Positions 1-13,375 are shown, counted from the first letter of the stretch. The stretch: DNA of 64,000 nt from Epiperipatus broadwayi (GCA_028023455.1 JAQFVV010013394.1:64001-128000), one strand, 5' to 3'. Numbers and translations: made by a program. The notes: generated by a model from the sequence alone, not told the origin.

Positions 1-630
1 ATATCACTTCTATTGTGATCAAAAGGAGGTGAATCAGATTTTTGTGGTATGCAAAATAGATATTTCAATTTAATAAAGAAAGATCTGTGTGATTCTGATA
101 ACTTCATATTTTTATTTTTTAAATAATAATTTTAAAATGATTTTCACAGTTAAAAAGAACTGTGCACAATAATCTAAACACTAGAGATAGATGCAAAATA
201 GTAAAAAAAAGATATATAGTAATCACATTTCTATTATAACATTGTAATGACCAAAAAAAAAAAAAAACTAGTGGCATAACTGTGACAGTAATGAAAAATG
301 TTAAAATGTAATTAAATAAAAGTGAGGAATTTTCTATGTAAATAACTATAGAAATATATTTCGGAATAATGTTGTTAGGCAACATAGATAATAGAAAAGT
401 TTTCACAAAAAATGTAATTCAATTCAAATTTATATACATTCATTATATACATTATGCATATAAGACAGATGTAGCGATTTAGATGTGTCAAGCCTTTAGA
501 TCACGCAATGACCAAAGATTGTTTACAAAATACATGTATAGAAAGCAAAGTGGATTTAAAGTTTTGCACTGGTGAATATTTGCGATTTAATAAAATTTAA
601 GTCAAACGATTTTTGTTAAGTTGGAAATAT
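1..630. other. AT-rich stretch, nothing recognised
   Basis: No reading frame, RNA gene or repeat family is recognisable here. A short A run lies near 254-267. The composition matches the rest of the window's unannotated DNA. Confidence 0.6.
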
Positions 631-688
631 GCTTGATTACATTTATTTTTTCTATGTGCCCTTTAATTATTAATATGTAAGCGCGTTT

Positions 689-734
<46 letters not shown>

Positions 735-892
735 GCTTGATTATATGTATTTATTCTATGTGACCATTAATTATTAATATGCGAGCGCGTTTTCACACAT
801 ATATATATGTAAGCTTGATTAAATTTATTTCGTCTATATGATAGATAATTATTGTGTAAGCGCGTTCATAAACATTTATATATATATACACA
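631..892. repeat. Three diverged tandem units with embedded CA/TA microsatellites
   Basis: Three successive units begin with gcttgatta at about 631, 735 and 813. Each continues through an ATTTATTT..CTATGTG-type block, a TTAATTATTAATATG-type block and gcgcgtt, and ends in a (CA)n and/or (TA)n run. The spacing is 104 then 78 bp because the microsatellite part differs in length. Unit 3 is the most diverged. This is a small local tandem duplication in which a microsatellite is part of the repeated unit. Confidence 0.75.
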
Positions 893-1683
893 CACAACAC
901 AAATAAAAAAGTAAAAGTTTTTAACTAAAAATAAATTTTCTTATATAAAAAACTAACAGAAAGCTGCATATTATATTAAATCTAAAAAAAATAAAATAAA
1001 CTTCACTATCATGAATACTTAAATATTTTCTCACATCGAGGCATTGATTGTAAAATCTTAATATAAGTATTAAAAATAAGTTTTAAATGACATTAATTTT
1101 GATGTGGTAAAAAATTGAATTTGTTACATGAATTTGAGGTTATAAAAAGATTTCAGACATTTTGAAAGCTTTTTAAAATTTTTAATATTTTAATAATCAC
1201 AGTGGATTATTTTTAAACTTGATGGATTAAAAGTTTTGAAAATTTTGTCACAAACATTAATAAAAAATAAATTATAAAACACCTAATATTTTAAAATGGA
1301 TGACAGTACGATTTTAAATATCGCGATGTAAAATAAATGTAAATAAAACATCTTAAATAGCCCATAACTAGGCAAAGGTTACCGAAGCACTATCTCATAT
1401 AAAAATAATTTAGAGAAGCTTTTCTCAACAGAATTACCAATTATGGATTGTAAGAATAAGCTTATTTTTTCTAACAGTGTCTTATCCTTACCCAACACAT
1501 TTACCGATCAATATTGAATTATTTATTTGGTGGATGTAGATTCAATGTCTAGATAATGAGAATTGTAAATATACTACTACTACTGGTATAATTTTATCAT
1601 CAATATCGAGCACATCCCCAAAAATATATTATACAAAACCAGAAACATTGTATATAGAAAACATTAACATTTCTTAAAGGGTA
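893..1683. other. AT-rich stretch, nothing recognised
   Basis: No coding frame, RNA or mobile-element signature was recognised. A short (ACT)n run lies near 1572. Confidence 0.55.
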
Positions 1684-1712
1684 TCAACACACACACACAC
1701 ACACACACACAT

Positions 1713-1754
<42 letters not shown>

Positions 1755-1759
1755 GGGTG

Positions 1760-1793
<34 letters not shown>

Positions 1794-1800
1794 CACCCAT
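1684..1800. repeat. (CA)n/(TA)n tract ending in a foldback around (TA)n
   Basis: A (CA)n run passes into (TA)n. The right-hand (TA)n is then framed by an 11-bp perfect inverted repeat, atgggtgatta at 1753-1763 and its complement at 1790-1800. The right arm joins directly to the 3' end of the minus-strand RTE element, so the (TA)n probably acts as, or was captured with, the 3' tail of that LINE. Confidence 0.8.
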
Positions 1801-4560
1801 TATCAATCCATTGCAGGATGAAGGTCTCTCCAAGTTCAATTCATCTCCGATATTTAGCTTCTCATCTCCACATCCTGTCTGCAAATTTTCTTATTTCATC
1901 AATCCATCTCACATGTGGACTCTTTCTGGGTCTTTTATATCCTCTAGTTAAGGATTCCAATTGTTTATCTATTCTCATCTATTCTAGCAATATGTCCAGC
2001 CCAACTCCAATCTTTTATTTTTTTAATGAGGTCAATAACACCTGTTTATTCACTTATGGATATATTGCATTTTTGATCTCTTCATGTTACTCCCAACAGG
2101 CATCTTTCTATACTTTTTGAGTGTTTTGAAAACTCTGTATTGCTCTTCTGTTAAGTGTCCAAGTCTGAGAGCTATGAGTAAAAACTGGTAAAACACATTT
2201 ATTAAAAACCTTCCTTTTCCAACACATAGGCTTGTTTCTTATTAGTATCTAGTTATTTTTACCAAAAGCACTCCAACCAAGTTTAATTCTATGATTAATT
2301 TTATCCATTATGTTTCCATCTACATTAACAATCTGACCAAGGTATTTATAAATGTTAACTTCTTCTAACTCATCATAATCAATCTTTATTTTCATATTTT
2401 GAAAAAAATCCATTAAACATTACTTTAGACGTTTCAACATTTATCTTTAGTACTACTTTCCAACTTTCTTCTGATAACTGCTGCAACATTTCCTGCAGTT
2501 CTAAAACATTATTTGCAAAAATAACTACATCATCAGCAAAATGTAAATGATTTAAATAATCTCCATTTACTTTTACTCCTTTAGCTTCCCATTTTAATCT
2601 GCAAAATACTTTTTGCAGCACTACTGTAAAAAGTTTTGGAGATATGGATTCATCTGTCTTACACTCTTCTCAATGTTGACTTTCCTAGGATCATTATGTA
2701 ATCTAATTGTTGCTGTTGCATTTTTATAAATATTCTTTAAAATATGACAATATCCTGTATCTATACCTTGGTGATCTAATACTTTAATCACTGAAAAAAT
2801 GTTTATAGAATCAAATGTCTTTTCATAATATTCAAATCCATAGCATAATAACAACACATATCCATTTGGCATTTCTATAACTTCTCTCAATACCTGGATA
2901 TGATCTTCTATACTAAAACCATTTATAAATCCAGATTGTTCTCTTGGTTGGTGGAGATCCAATGATCTCTGTAGACAAGTTATAATTATCTTGGTAAAAA
3001 TTTTGTATAAAACTGATAAAAGGCTGAAAGGTCTGTAATTTCTAATATCTTCTTTATCACCTTTTTTATATATTAATATCAATACTGCAATCTTCCAAAC
3101 ATCTGGTACATCTTTATAATTTAGACATTTGGTATAACTTTGCTAAAAAAAATTCTACTTCATCACCTGCTTCTTTTAATTTATCAATTATAATTCCATC
3201 ATTACATGGAACCTTTTCTTTCTTCATACAATTAATTGCATGTCTCACATTTTCATTTTAAATTCTGGGCAATTTGGAAGTTGTAATAGATATAGGAGGT
3301 ACTTGTTCTTTAGTACTATATAATTCTTGATAAAAGTCTTCTATCCATTTCATGATGTCATCTTTTTTTAATAATAATTCTACCTTTTTTTTTTATTGCA
3401 GATATAAATTTTCTACCAAAACCAAAACACTGTTTTACACTCTTGACACTTTTATTCTCTTCCACAGATTGTTTTGCTAGATCACAGTTTTACTTTTTTA
3501 TATCATTTCAAATATTTTGTGCACCATTTTAAAAAATTCAAGATATTCAATCCTTTTAATGCATCATTTTTGTATATCTTCATTTCCTTCTTTTCTACAT
3601 AAATTCTTTACTCTCAGTAGAAATTTTATTGGCCAATTGCTACTTTTTTCTACCAGCTATCTTTGTTGCAGTTTTTAAAAATGTATCAGTTAGTTTCATA
3701 TTAATTTTATTTAAATCTGAATCATGTTTAAAATCAACTAATACTTGAAATCGATTTGTAAGTTCTAATTTAAATTTATTTGAATGTTTCTAAAAAGTAA
3801 GAATATCAACTGTAATTATTTTTTTCTTAATAATTTTTGTCTCTCTAGATTTGCATTAACATATATCTTACATCTTACTAATCGATGATCACTTCCTGTG
3901 TTAAATTTATTAAGAATATTACAATCTTGAAATATGTATTTTCTGTTAGTCAAAATATCCAATTCTGCTGTATCTTCATTTGCATGCTTCCATGTTCATT
4001 TCCTTTTAATAATTTTCTCAAAAAAAAAAAAAAAAGAATTCATAATATAAAGTTTTTCTTTTTCTGCAAACTCCACAAGTCTATGCCCCCTCTCATTTCT
4101 ATTACCATAACTAAAATTACATACATTACTTTCATCTTTCATTTCTTTACCAATTCTAGCATTAATGTCTTCCATAACAATTTTAAAATGTTTTCGCTGA
4201 TCAAAAGTCTTTTGTACATCCATATAAAAATCTTCTTTTACTTCATCACTATGAGAACTTGCTGTGGCATAAACCTGAATTGTCTGCATTTGTATGTGCC
4301 ATTAAGTTGTATAACTAATCTTGCCACTCTGTCTGATACACCATCAATCTCCACAATGTTTGTCCATTTTTTATTTATAATGAATCCTACTCCACTTGTA
4401 TTTCCAATATTTGTATCTTAATAATAGATTATATGTCCATTAGTTAAATCAATTTTCTCTTAAGCTTAATTCTTGCAATCTTCTGTCATTTAAAAGTGAT
4501 CGGCATTTGTAAGTACCTAAATAAAATCTCATCATCAAATGGCAGCTTGTGTCTGAAATC
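1801..4560 (-). mobile_element. Decayed RTE-clade LINE (endonuclease plus reverse transcriptase)
   Basis: Read on the minus strand the parts come in RTE order. The apurinic-type endonuclease lies at about 4430-3990 (GVGFIINKKW; then a frame at 4289-3996 with VMEDINARIG and GNRNERGHRLVEFAEKEKLY). The reverse transcriptase lies at 3082-2379 (KKGDKEDIRNYRPFSLLSV, QPREQSGFINGFSIEDHIQ, NHLHFADDVVIFANN, which is the ADD box, and LKINVETSKVMFNG). The C-terminal region lies at about 2120-1801 (WAGHIARIDENR). Such elements encode one protein that nicks the target and primes cDNA synthesis there. Frameshifts and stops break the frame in several places and the RT motif between 3 and 4 is damaged, so it is inactive. 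The 3' end abuts (TA)n. The 5' limit is uncertain. Family assignment is from recalled RTE motifs and is fairly secure. Confidence 0.88.
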
Positions 4561-5994
4561 AGGGGATTCTTAGCACCCCCCCCACCGTCAGCTACCAACT
4601 GCTATCTTATTTCATGACTTTATTGCATCCTGGGAATATGGGCCATAATTTATTTCTGTCTCTCATAATTGTGTATATTGGAAAGATGTTTATCATTTAC
4701 ACAAACATTCCTTCTGTCTTATCAGCCAAGAAGAAAGTCCATGGTGTATCTTGATTTTAAACTCAGAGGTAAAAAAACAATAAACTCACTATGTTAGCTA
4801 ATGTGAGTTGGTCAGAAGCCCATCCATGTTCATATAGTATATGAATAATCACATAGTAATAATATCTGCAATGACCAGAACATATGGAGTTGACATTAGG
4901 AATTGGCCCTGCTCAATTCCTTTAAGGCCCCTAAGAAGAATCACAGGTTCTCCATTCAGTCAGTAACATATATATGGAAAATTTATTTCATATAATTGTT
5001 GAAGTTTAGAGGATGTAGTATCAAAGGTTTATATGTAAATGAAAATAAAAACCATCACAAAATATGTAAGTTACAATATACTGTTACTAAATTTTAGCAA
5101 TATTTTTTTTTACTTTAGTCTAGCTGAAGAATCAAAACCTGTGAGTTTTGCATTATATTATTTTTATTATAAAACAATACAGAACCATTTGAAAAACGAC
5201 CAGTATGTTATCCTTAATGAACAAATGAACTTCAAAAAATATTTTAAATCATTTATGGAATGGAAGAATGAGTTGTGCATAATATTCTTGCCATTAACTA
5301 TTATATGCACTGTATCATCAATGTTTAGTTAACAATAGAAAACTTTAAAAAATAACAATCTGATTAGAGGAGGGGTAATTATTATCATTTCATTTTTTTC
5401 TTATGATAAAAAAAAAGATAAGTCACTCCTTAATATGTAATGTTATAATGTTCTTATAAGTAATGGATCATACAGTGTTATATAATGTATATATGATATT
5501 CATGTGTTAATATTATTCAAGTTGATAGAAATACATTAAATGTTAAAAGTATTGGACAAATGGTATATTTAAAGTATAATAATTGAAATGTGGTCAATGT
5601 TTCTCAACAGGGTGATAAGGAATAAAAATAGAGATAATGTCAAATATGTTTAAACATTTCTTAACACTTTTTATATCTGAACAACTTTAATAGTATTAAT
5701 TATAAATATTTTGATTATTCTTAAATAATGAAATAATATATTTAATATCAAGAAACAATAATCATTTTAGCACAATAAAATATTTTTTATTTTTATGGAT
5801 ATATTTTAGATTATAATCCTATGACAGGACAGTTACCTCTATCTCATTCAAAATGCCAATTCTTATGAAAATTGTTTTATAATCTAGCACTCAGTTCAAA
5901 TTCAAATCTGGAATAAAATCCAATGGTAGAAGAGGCATCAATTAAACAGTTTACCATTAGAAATACAGAATTTTACCAATGTGTTGAAACTGAC
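4561..5994. other. AT-rich stretch without recognised genes
   Basis: The first few hundred bases (with a C8 run near 4575) may be untranslated 5' sequence of the RTE element, but no motif proves it. A 97-codon plus-strand frame at 5039-5332 has low-complexity composition and no recognised domain, so I do not call it a gene. Confidence 0.5.
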
Positions 5995-6079
5995 TCACAG
6001 CCATATTTATGTATATAACAAAAAATCAAGTCAGATGTCACATGACATAATTTGACAATCTTGTATTACAAATGTTATA

Positions 6080-6946
6080 CACCTGGGTCTCTTTTTACAA
6101 GGACTTATTTAACACGATTTTGAAGTTATGCGATTTGTGTTTTACTGGAAGTCGATTTCCGATAATGCGCTATTACTTTAAATAAAAAATTTCACGCACT
6201 TACATTATTTTGAAAGTAATAGCACATTATTGGAATTCGACTTTCATCTTAGTAATTTCAATATTTTCAGTGCTTTATAACAGTAAGATTTTATGCAATA
6301 ATGAAATTAAAATCACGATTTCCACATTTTATGTATACACATATTAAATTTTACAAGATTAAAATGTAAATTTGTTCAAACATTGTGCATGTTAATTTTG
6401 CATTTTAAATCACATTCTGTTTTTGCTTTTTAAAAAAGAACGTAATCAATTATTATTTTTTTATTAATGACACTAATCATTAACGTGCTCTTAAATACCA
6501 ACGAGAGCTAAATGGTTGTATGTCTGGATATCGTGAGCTTCGTAAACAATTAATAAAATCATTGTCGCAAAGATTAATTACTAATTACATTGTCACCAGA
6601 AAATCATAATAATTAAAATGTGTATAAAAAATGTAAATTACTGTACTGTAAATTACGCATAAAAATATATTATTTTGAATAAAATTAAATATTATAGTTA
6701 AAAAAAGTTTGTCTTGTATCAATTTTTTTCAAATTTGAAATTTTTTATTAGTCATATTTTATTTCCTTATTTTTTTTTGCACGAATTTTAAAGTAATTTT
6801 ACATTGGTGCTTTGCTTTTATGCGAATTTTGAAAAATCACAGACTGTACCCCCCCTTTTTCAATGTAAGTTATGTCTATTTTTGCACAATTTCATTTGCG
6901 CATGTTTTCTGAGAACCTATCTATTGCATAAAACGAGACCCAGGTG
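6080..6946. mobile_element. 867-bp MITE with TA target duplication
   Basis: The ends are inverted copies of cacctgggtctc, continuing imperfectly through a T/A-rich stretch (about 17 bp in all). The flanks are TA on both sides. Comparing with the unbroken Rz2 copy near 54,555 shows that exactly one TA was duplicated on insertion, as expected of the Tc1/mariner superfamily. Near the left end lies a second internal inverted repeat of about 30 bp (6150-6180 against 6214-6246, aagtcgatttccgataatg against its imperfect complement). There is no transposase frame, so it is non-autonomous. Confidence 0.75.
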
Positions 6947-6985
6947 TATATAGAGCTTGCAAATAAGGTCTTAAGGCACATTGCA

Positions 6986-7047
6986 GAATATCCCCAACCC
7001 AGACTGGTTTCTGCTACTGGTTTCTTCAGTGAGGTTTTAGGATATTC
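6986..7047 (-). ncRNA. Hammerhead ribozyme motif, Rz2 copy at 7 kb
   Basis: On the minus strand the order is GAATATCC, spacer, ACCTCA, CTGAAGA (fits the CUGANGA core), a weak stem II, GAAAC-CA-GTC (a two-base-pair stem III with C at the cleavage position), TGGG.., GGATATTC. The outer arms GAATATCC and GGATATTC pair perfectly and the inner stem I pairs with one G-U and one mismatch. All catalytic-core positions required of a hammerhead are present. Stem II is degraded in this copy. Activity is inferred, not shown. Confidence 0.65.
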
Positions 7048-7075
7048 TGCAAAGCTTGTTAAGAGGTTATTTGTC

Positions 7076-7621
<546 letters not shown>

Positions 7622-7639
7622 AATGTTTTACAGTTGTAT

Positions 7640-8104
7640 GATATAGATAAATTATTATTTTTTGGGTTAAACCGTGTGTTATTTATCATTACATATTTAT
7701 ATTTCAACAAACTAGCATCCATCATTGTCAAGGTTAACTTTTGAAAAAAAATCATTAGATTTCAAACAGTAATGTGACTGCGTATGATACGAGAAATGCT
7801 ATTCAACTTGAAGTCATTCAGCATTCAAAATATGAGGCTTATCAAAATGATTATTTTTCTTAGTTTTTTCATCTATTAATTTTAAGTTAATATTAAAAGA
7901 CAGAGATATGATGAGAGGTTTCCACATAACTAGAATACATTGTGTTTTGTTAGCTATATTTAAAACAGTAGGTCTCTTTAATATTTTAATTGACTCTCTT
8001 ATGGTTCGTAAATCATATCTTTGCAAACTAGCAAGTATTTTTGCATTGTCAAAATCAGGGGACCAATTTCTAAAAAAATGGGAAGTAAAAACTGATGCTT
8101 TAAT
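7640..8104 (-). mobile_element. PLE family C tail, left half of a head-to-head pair
   Basis: The minus-strand frame at 8026-7814 contains IRESIKILKRPTVLN and VMWKPLIISLS. This resembles the end of the GIY-YIG endonuclease domain of the PLE at 56.7-57.2 kb (IREAIEILKRPDCIN, LPPIWK). Downstream sequence down to about 7650 is its 3' untranslated region and is shared, inverted, with 8230-8450. Only the C-terminal tail is present, so the copy is 5'-truncated. Confidence 0.72.
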
Positions 8105-8450
8105 TTTCTGATTAAAAACACAATTGAAATATTAAAGAGATCTACTGTTGTAAATAGAGCTGACAAAGCACAACATATTTCAGCTATGAGGAAACCTCTT
8201 ATTTTATCTCTGTCTTCTAATATTGATTTAAATTAATAAGTGAAAAAACTGAGGGAAATAAACATTTTGATAAGCCTCATATTTTGAATGATGAACTATT
8301 CCAAGTTGAATCTCAATTCTCATCTCACACTCAGTCATGTTACTGTTTGAGATATAACAATTTTTCTTTCAAATGTTAACCTTGACAATGGCGGATGCTA
8401 ATACATCGTAATATTGGCATGTGATGGAAAATAACACACAGTTTAACCCA

Positions 8451-8455
<5 letters not shown>
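8105..8455 (+). mobile_element. PLE family C tail, right half of a head-to-head pair
   Basis: The plus strand reads IEILKRSTVVNRADKAQHIS and then KPLILSLS, the same tail as the minus-strand half. The shared 3' sequence includes cattgtcaaggttaac and ttgggttaaac. The two halves differ at many positions, so the inverted pair is old. The right end passes straight into (TA)n at 8452. Confidence 0.72.

Positions 8456-8513
<58 letters not shown>
8452..8513. repeat. (TA)n microsatellite
   Basis: An uninterrupted TA run of about 60 bp at the 3' end of the PLE family C tail. Confidence 0.97.
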
Positions 8514-9496
<983 letters not shown>

Positions 9497-11749
9497 ACAT
9501 TAAAAATCTTTGTTTGTAATAAAAACAATATACTTGGATAGCATTCTGGATATATTGAGAAGATAAGGAACTTAAGGCCAATCAAAATATTATACTAATA
9601 AATTATCTTTAGATAATTTCTAAAGTAAAATCAAGCAATTCAATTATTTTAATTCTTAATAAATATACAAAATAACTTCTAAATAGAACAAAGTGATATT
9701 TTAATAATGTAAAGTGATTTTTAAAACCAGCCCAGTAAATTTTAAATTGCTTAAAGTGATCTATTATTGAAAAAAATACTTATAACTAATAAATAAAATT
9801 TCATTTTTCTTGGATTTTTTCTTAACATCAGAGTTGCAATTTTAGTAAAGTGACTCTGATGTGAAATTCTTAAGATTCATGTAATTTCAATTCATTACAA
9901 GTAGCAATAATTGGGTAATAAACTTTATGACATTTCGATATCTGATAGTATGTAGATGATGATAAACAAGCACAATAAAAATCGCATTTACTAAACATTT
10001 TAAAACATTTAAAAGACAAACAGGCTTATGATTTAAAGTATTGTCAAGTGGAATTCATAAAATATAATAAACAAAATATAATACAGAGGAAACTTATGAT
10101 TTTCATTTTTTTTAAAATGAATTAATAATATATAAATAATATATGACAGTTAATAAAATCTTGTACAGTATTACTCTTTTAAGTAAGATATCTCATTTAA
10201 CAAATCAAACACTATATTACAAAATTCATAATGAATGTATTTAATGCTCTTATAAAATATATACTTAACATTCCACATGGCATAATGAATGCTAAATTCT
10301 ATACTCAAGCCACACATATAATTTTAAAATTTTACTATTATATATTTATCAGATTTACATCTTAAGGCACTGGCTAAGCATGACAACAGTACATCAAGAT
10401 CAACAACAAGCTACACACAGATAAACTATGTGTATGACTGAAGGTAAGGTTGCACTTTCCTCAATATTTTCAAAAACATATCAATTGCCAGAATAATGTC
10501 AAGTTATTACACTACCCAAAATACATCACAATTAAATTAACATTTGGGATAATAAGGCAAAGGAAAAATAAATGAATGCATAAACTCAAGGAAGAGCACA
10601 TACATATGAGGACAATAAATAAACTACAACTTTTCACTAATCATAAGAATATTGAAAATGTACCATTAAAAAAAAACAATAGCATAAAGGTTTGCTTTAA
10701 TGAAGCATTATATATTTTAGTATAAAATAAACAAATTATATAATTCTTAAAAAATATAAGTATATAAGATAAAGACTAAGCTAAATTTTATTAAAATATA
10801 CACTGACAAGGGAAAATATACTCAATACAAGAAAAAGACTAATGCCACAATTTTAAAAATAACAGCAACTAGCTGATGTGTAAAACCAATAAGAAAGAAG
10901 TAGTACTAAATTTAGCTTAATAAAATAATGCCATAAAATAAACAAGAAAATATACATGAACTACTACTATTATTACCAGCATTTTCTTATATACTCAAAA
11001 TAAATAAGCTCACAATAGTGACAAATGTAATACATTTAAAATATAGCACTATCAAGATATCAATATTTTGTGAACTTATGATAAACATACTTCATAAAAG
11101 TTTTATTAAAATTATAGCAAATAAAATGCATTGCAAATAATAATATATAACATTTTACAATATCACAAATATGTAAAGTTAATAACTATACTTTTTATCA
11201 AAAATAAAATAAAAAGAAAGACCTTCATCTTGACATTCCTTCCATTTGACAGGATACATTCACTGAGATAGAGTTACTAAATATCTTGCAATTTCCAGGA
11301 CATTTACAAAACATTATATAAAAACATTCAAATTATTAACTCCTCTATGAGAAAATTTACAGTATTGATATTGCCACAAACTAAAAATTCACATACCTTT
11401 TTTAAATTTTAATACTTTTAAAGGTACATATATTTAAAATACTACTAGAATATGTAGACAATACAAAAATACAAACTTGTTCAACAATAGGCAGATCCAT
11501 AGGCCAATCTTCAGACATTTTATAACATTCATTTTCAAAGAAGCAACAATGTTTTCATCAAAATTTTTTAAAGAATCAATAACAAATATATGTTGTCGAT
11601 ATTAGCAATTAGAATATATTTTTATGCCTTTTTAAATTTGTCAAATGCAATTAATCAATATTTTAATTGCATTATACAGCAATAAATCTTCTGAAATCTA
11701 ATTAAAACATTCCAAGCTTAAAAAGTTAGCAAGTGTCTTAAATTCTATA
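9497..11749. other. AT-rich stretch without recognised genes
   Basis: No coding frame above background, no RNA gene and no recognised mobile element. One perfect hairpin is listed separately. Confidence 0.5.
9825..9862. repeat. 10-bp perfect inverted repeat, 18-bp loop
   Basis: The arms acatcagagt and actctgatgt are exact complements. It is isolated, and no polymerase III terminator or transposon end is evident beside it. Confidence 0.6.
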
Positions 11750-11864
11750 TAGATTATTTTATAAGAGTACCAAACTCTTCATACAGTAGTCTCACCAAGT
11801 GCAAGCCTTTGTCATCAGTGGATGCAGGAAGGATTACATGTAAAATCCTTATCTAGTTCCTACA

Positions 11865-11926
11865 ATTCCAACAAATCTAGATTAGTTTTTAGCTTATGGT
11901 TTTCATCAGTAAAAAGCCTTGGAATT
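11865..11926 (-). ncRNA. Hammerhead relic, Rz3 copy M1
   Basis: Minus strand: TTCCAAGGC.., TTTTTA, CTGATGA, AAACCATAAGCTA, AAAACTAATC. The CTGATGA box is intact but GAAAC has become AAAAC and the cleavage triplet is ATC. The outer arms TTCCAA and TTGGAA still pair. Probably inactive. Confidence 0.5.
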
Positions 11927-12314
11927 GAAAGCACTGCACATAGATCTTAGGGTGTAATACAACTCTCCAAAAGCCACCCATTACCTATTTTGTTAATTAT
12001 ATAGCTAGAAATTGAAGATGATCATCATAATGTTTCCAGCCTTGATCACTAGCTTGTATAGTCATATGTATCTGAACTCAATTCAGCACCTATATACTTT
12101 GATGTGTTTGGTTTTTCAAAAACAACAGTCATTATTATTTTATGGACAAAGCAGGTAGAAAACCATCAAAATATCACATGATCACCATTTCATATGTTTA
12201 CAATGCTTTTAATAAAAGTACCAAACTCTATACAATAGTGCCACCAAGTGCAAATCTTTGTAATCAATGGATTCAGAAAGATTTGTGCATAAAATCCGTA
12301 TCTAGTGATTAGTC

Positions 12315-12374
12315 ATCTAATATCTCTAGACTAATTTCTAGCTTGTGGCTTTCATCAATGAGAAGTCTTGGATT
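12315..12374 (-). ncRNA. Hammerhead relic, Rz3 copy M2
   Basis: Minus strand: AAATCCAAG..TTCTCA, TTGATGA (C3 changed to T), AAGCCACAAGCTA with a 3-bp stem and CACAA loop, GAAATTAGTC with a GTC triplet, then TAGAGATATTAGAT. The layout is complete but the essential C3 is lost. Confidence 0.5.
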
Positions 12375-12429
12375 TGACAGAACTGCATCTAGATCTTAAG
12401 ATCTAATAATTCTCCTAGATTTATAGATA

Positions 12430-12710
12430 ACAGAATAGATAAAATGTAGCTGCTGGAGAGTTGCTAAGATGTAGATATAGTGCTCTCAAATTTAAGGCTT
12501 CTCACTGATGAAAGCCATAAACTAGAAACTAGTGTGTGGATGTTGGATGGGTAGACACTAGATATTAAATTTTATGCACAAAGCTTTATGCACACATTGA
12601 TTGCAAACAATTTCACTTTGTGGCACTACTGTATGAAGAGTTTTGTACTTTTATTAACAGCTTGTGTAAGCATATAAAATGGTGATTATGTGAGATTATT
12701 TTATGTTAAG
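12430..12710 (+). mobile_element. Rz3 hammerhead repeat, inverted third copy
   Basis: This plus-strand copy lies head to head with the M2 copy to its left. It runs from a tgctctcaaat block through the hammerhead and gcactact-type blocks to the end motif aaatggtgattatgtga, which matches the other copies. The junction between the two orientations is at about 12,410-12,470. Confidence 0.68.
12488..12548 (+). ncRNA. Hammerhead relic, Rz3 plus copy
   Basis: CTTCTCA, CTGATGA, AAGCCATAAACTA, GAAAC-TA-GTG. The CTGATGA and GAAAC boxes are intact, but the cleavage-site base is G, which hammerheads do not accept, and stem II is weakened. Probably inactive. Confidence 0.55.
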
Positions 12711-13260
12711 TATCACAAATATTTGCTTTAAAAATATAGGAAACTACAGTTACATGAAGAATATTCTGTATTCATTTTTTAAATTAAATCATTATCAGTC
12801 AGACAAATTATTTTAGGAATATTCAATTATAAGTTTTTCACAAATCATTTGTAATTGTGTTGTTAAAAATCATGATTAAATATTGTTAAAACTCATGACT
12901 TAGATAAATTAGTGCACAGTTTATATTCTGCTACTGCTCTATATTTTAAATTCAAAAATTAAATCTTCATAAATCAATTCTAATCTAATTAGTCTGAATA
13001 AAAAATAATTATAATTCTTATTCACATAATTGCATTAAAAATTTCTTAAGATTTCACAATTAAAAGCATGGGGTGTACATGTTTAGAAATATTCCGAATT
13101 ATATTTTACATAATTAGAAATTAAATATAATTTTGATACAAAATGTTGAAAAATATCAAAGAATATTGTAATGCTTGCCAAATAAAAAGCCCATAAAAGT
13201 TTATGGAAACCAAATTCCTTTATTTGTCAATTGCTAAACTTTCTAGTGCATGTAAATGTC
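12711..13260. other. AT-rich stretch, nothing recognised
   Basis: No frame or repeat family recognised. Confidence 0.55.
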
Positions 13261-13273
13261 TAAAGACATTTTG

Positions 13274-13317
<44 letters not shown>

Positions 13318-13354
13318 CAAAATGTCTTTATATATATATATATATATATATATA
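13261..13354. repeat. (TA)n framed by a 16-bp perfect inverted repeat, then more (TA)n
   Basis: taaagacattttgtta at 13261-13276 is exactly complementary to 13315-13330, with only (TA)n between them. A second (TA)n follows and leads into the PLE at 13.38 kb. Confidence 0.85.
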
Positions 13355-13375
13355 ACAGGAATATTTGTAAAAAGT

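Larger units (their letters stand above)
11750..12410 (-). mobile_element. Rz3 hammerhead repeat, two tandem copies
   Basis: Two minus-strand copies follow each other, with hammerhead cores at about 11,901 and 12,352, so the spacing is 451 bp. Shared blocks (read on plus) are accaaactct..acaatagtg, ccaccaagtgcaa, a gattcaga/gatgcagga block, and the core itself. Between the cores a small hairpin, ctgaa-ctcaa-ttcag near 12,075, matches similarly placed hairpins in Rz1 and Rz2. The copies are diverged. Tandem arrangement of hammerhead-bearing units is the hallmark of retrozymes. There is no coding capacity. Confidence 0.7.

Noticed and set aside
3885-4421. 178-codon plus-strand frame
   Set aside because: It is antisense to the RTE endonuclease, whose minus-strand motifs are clear.
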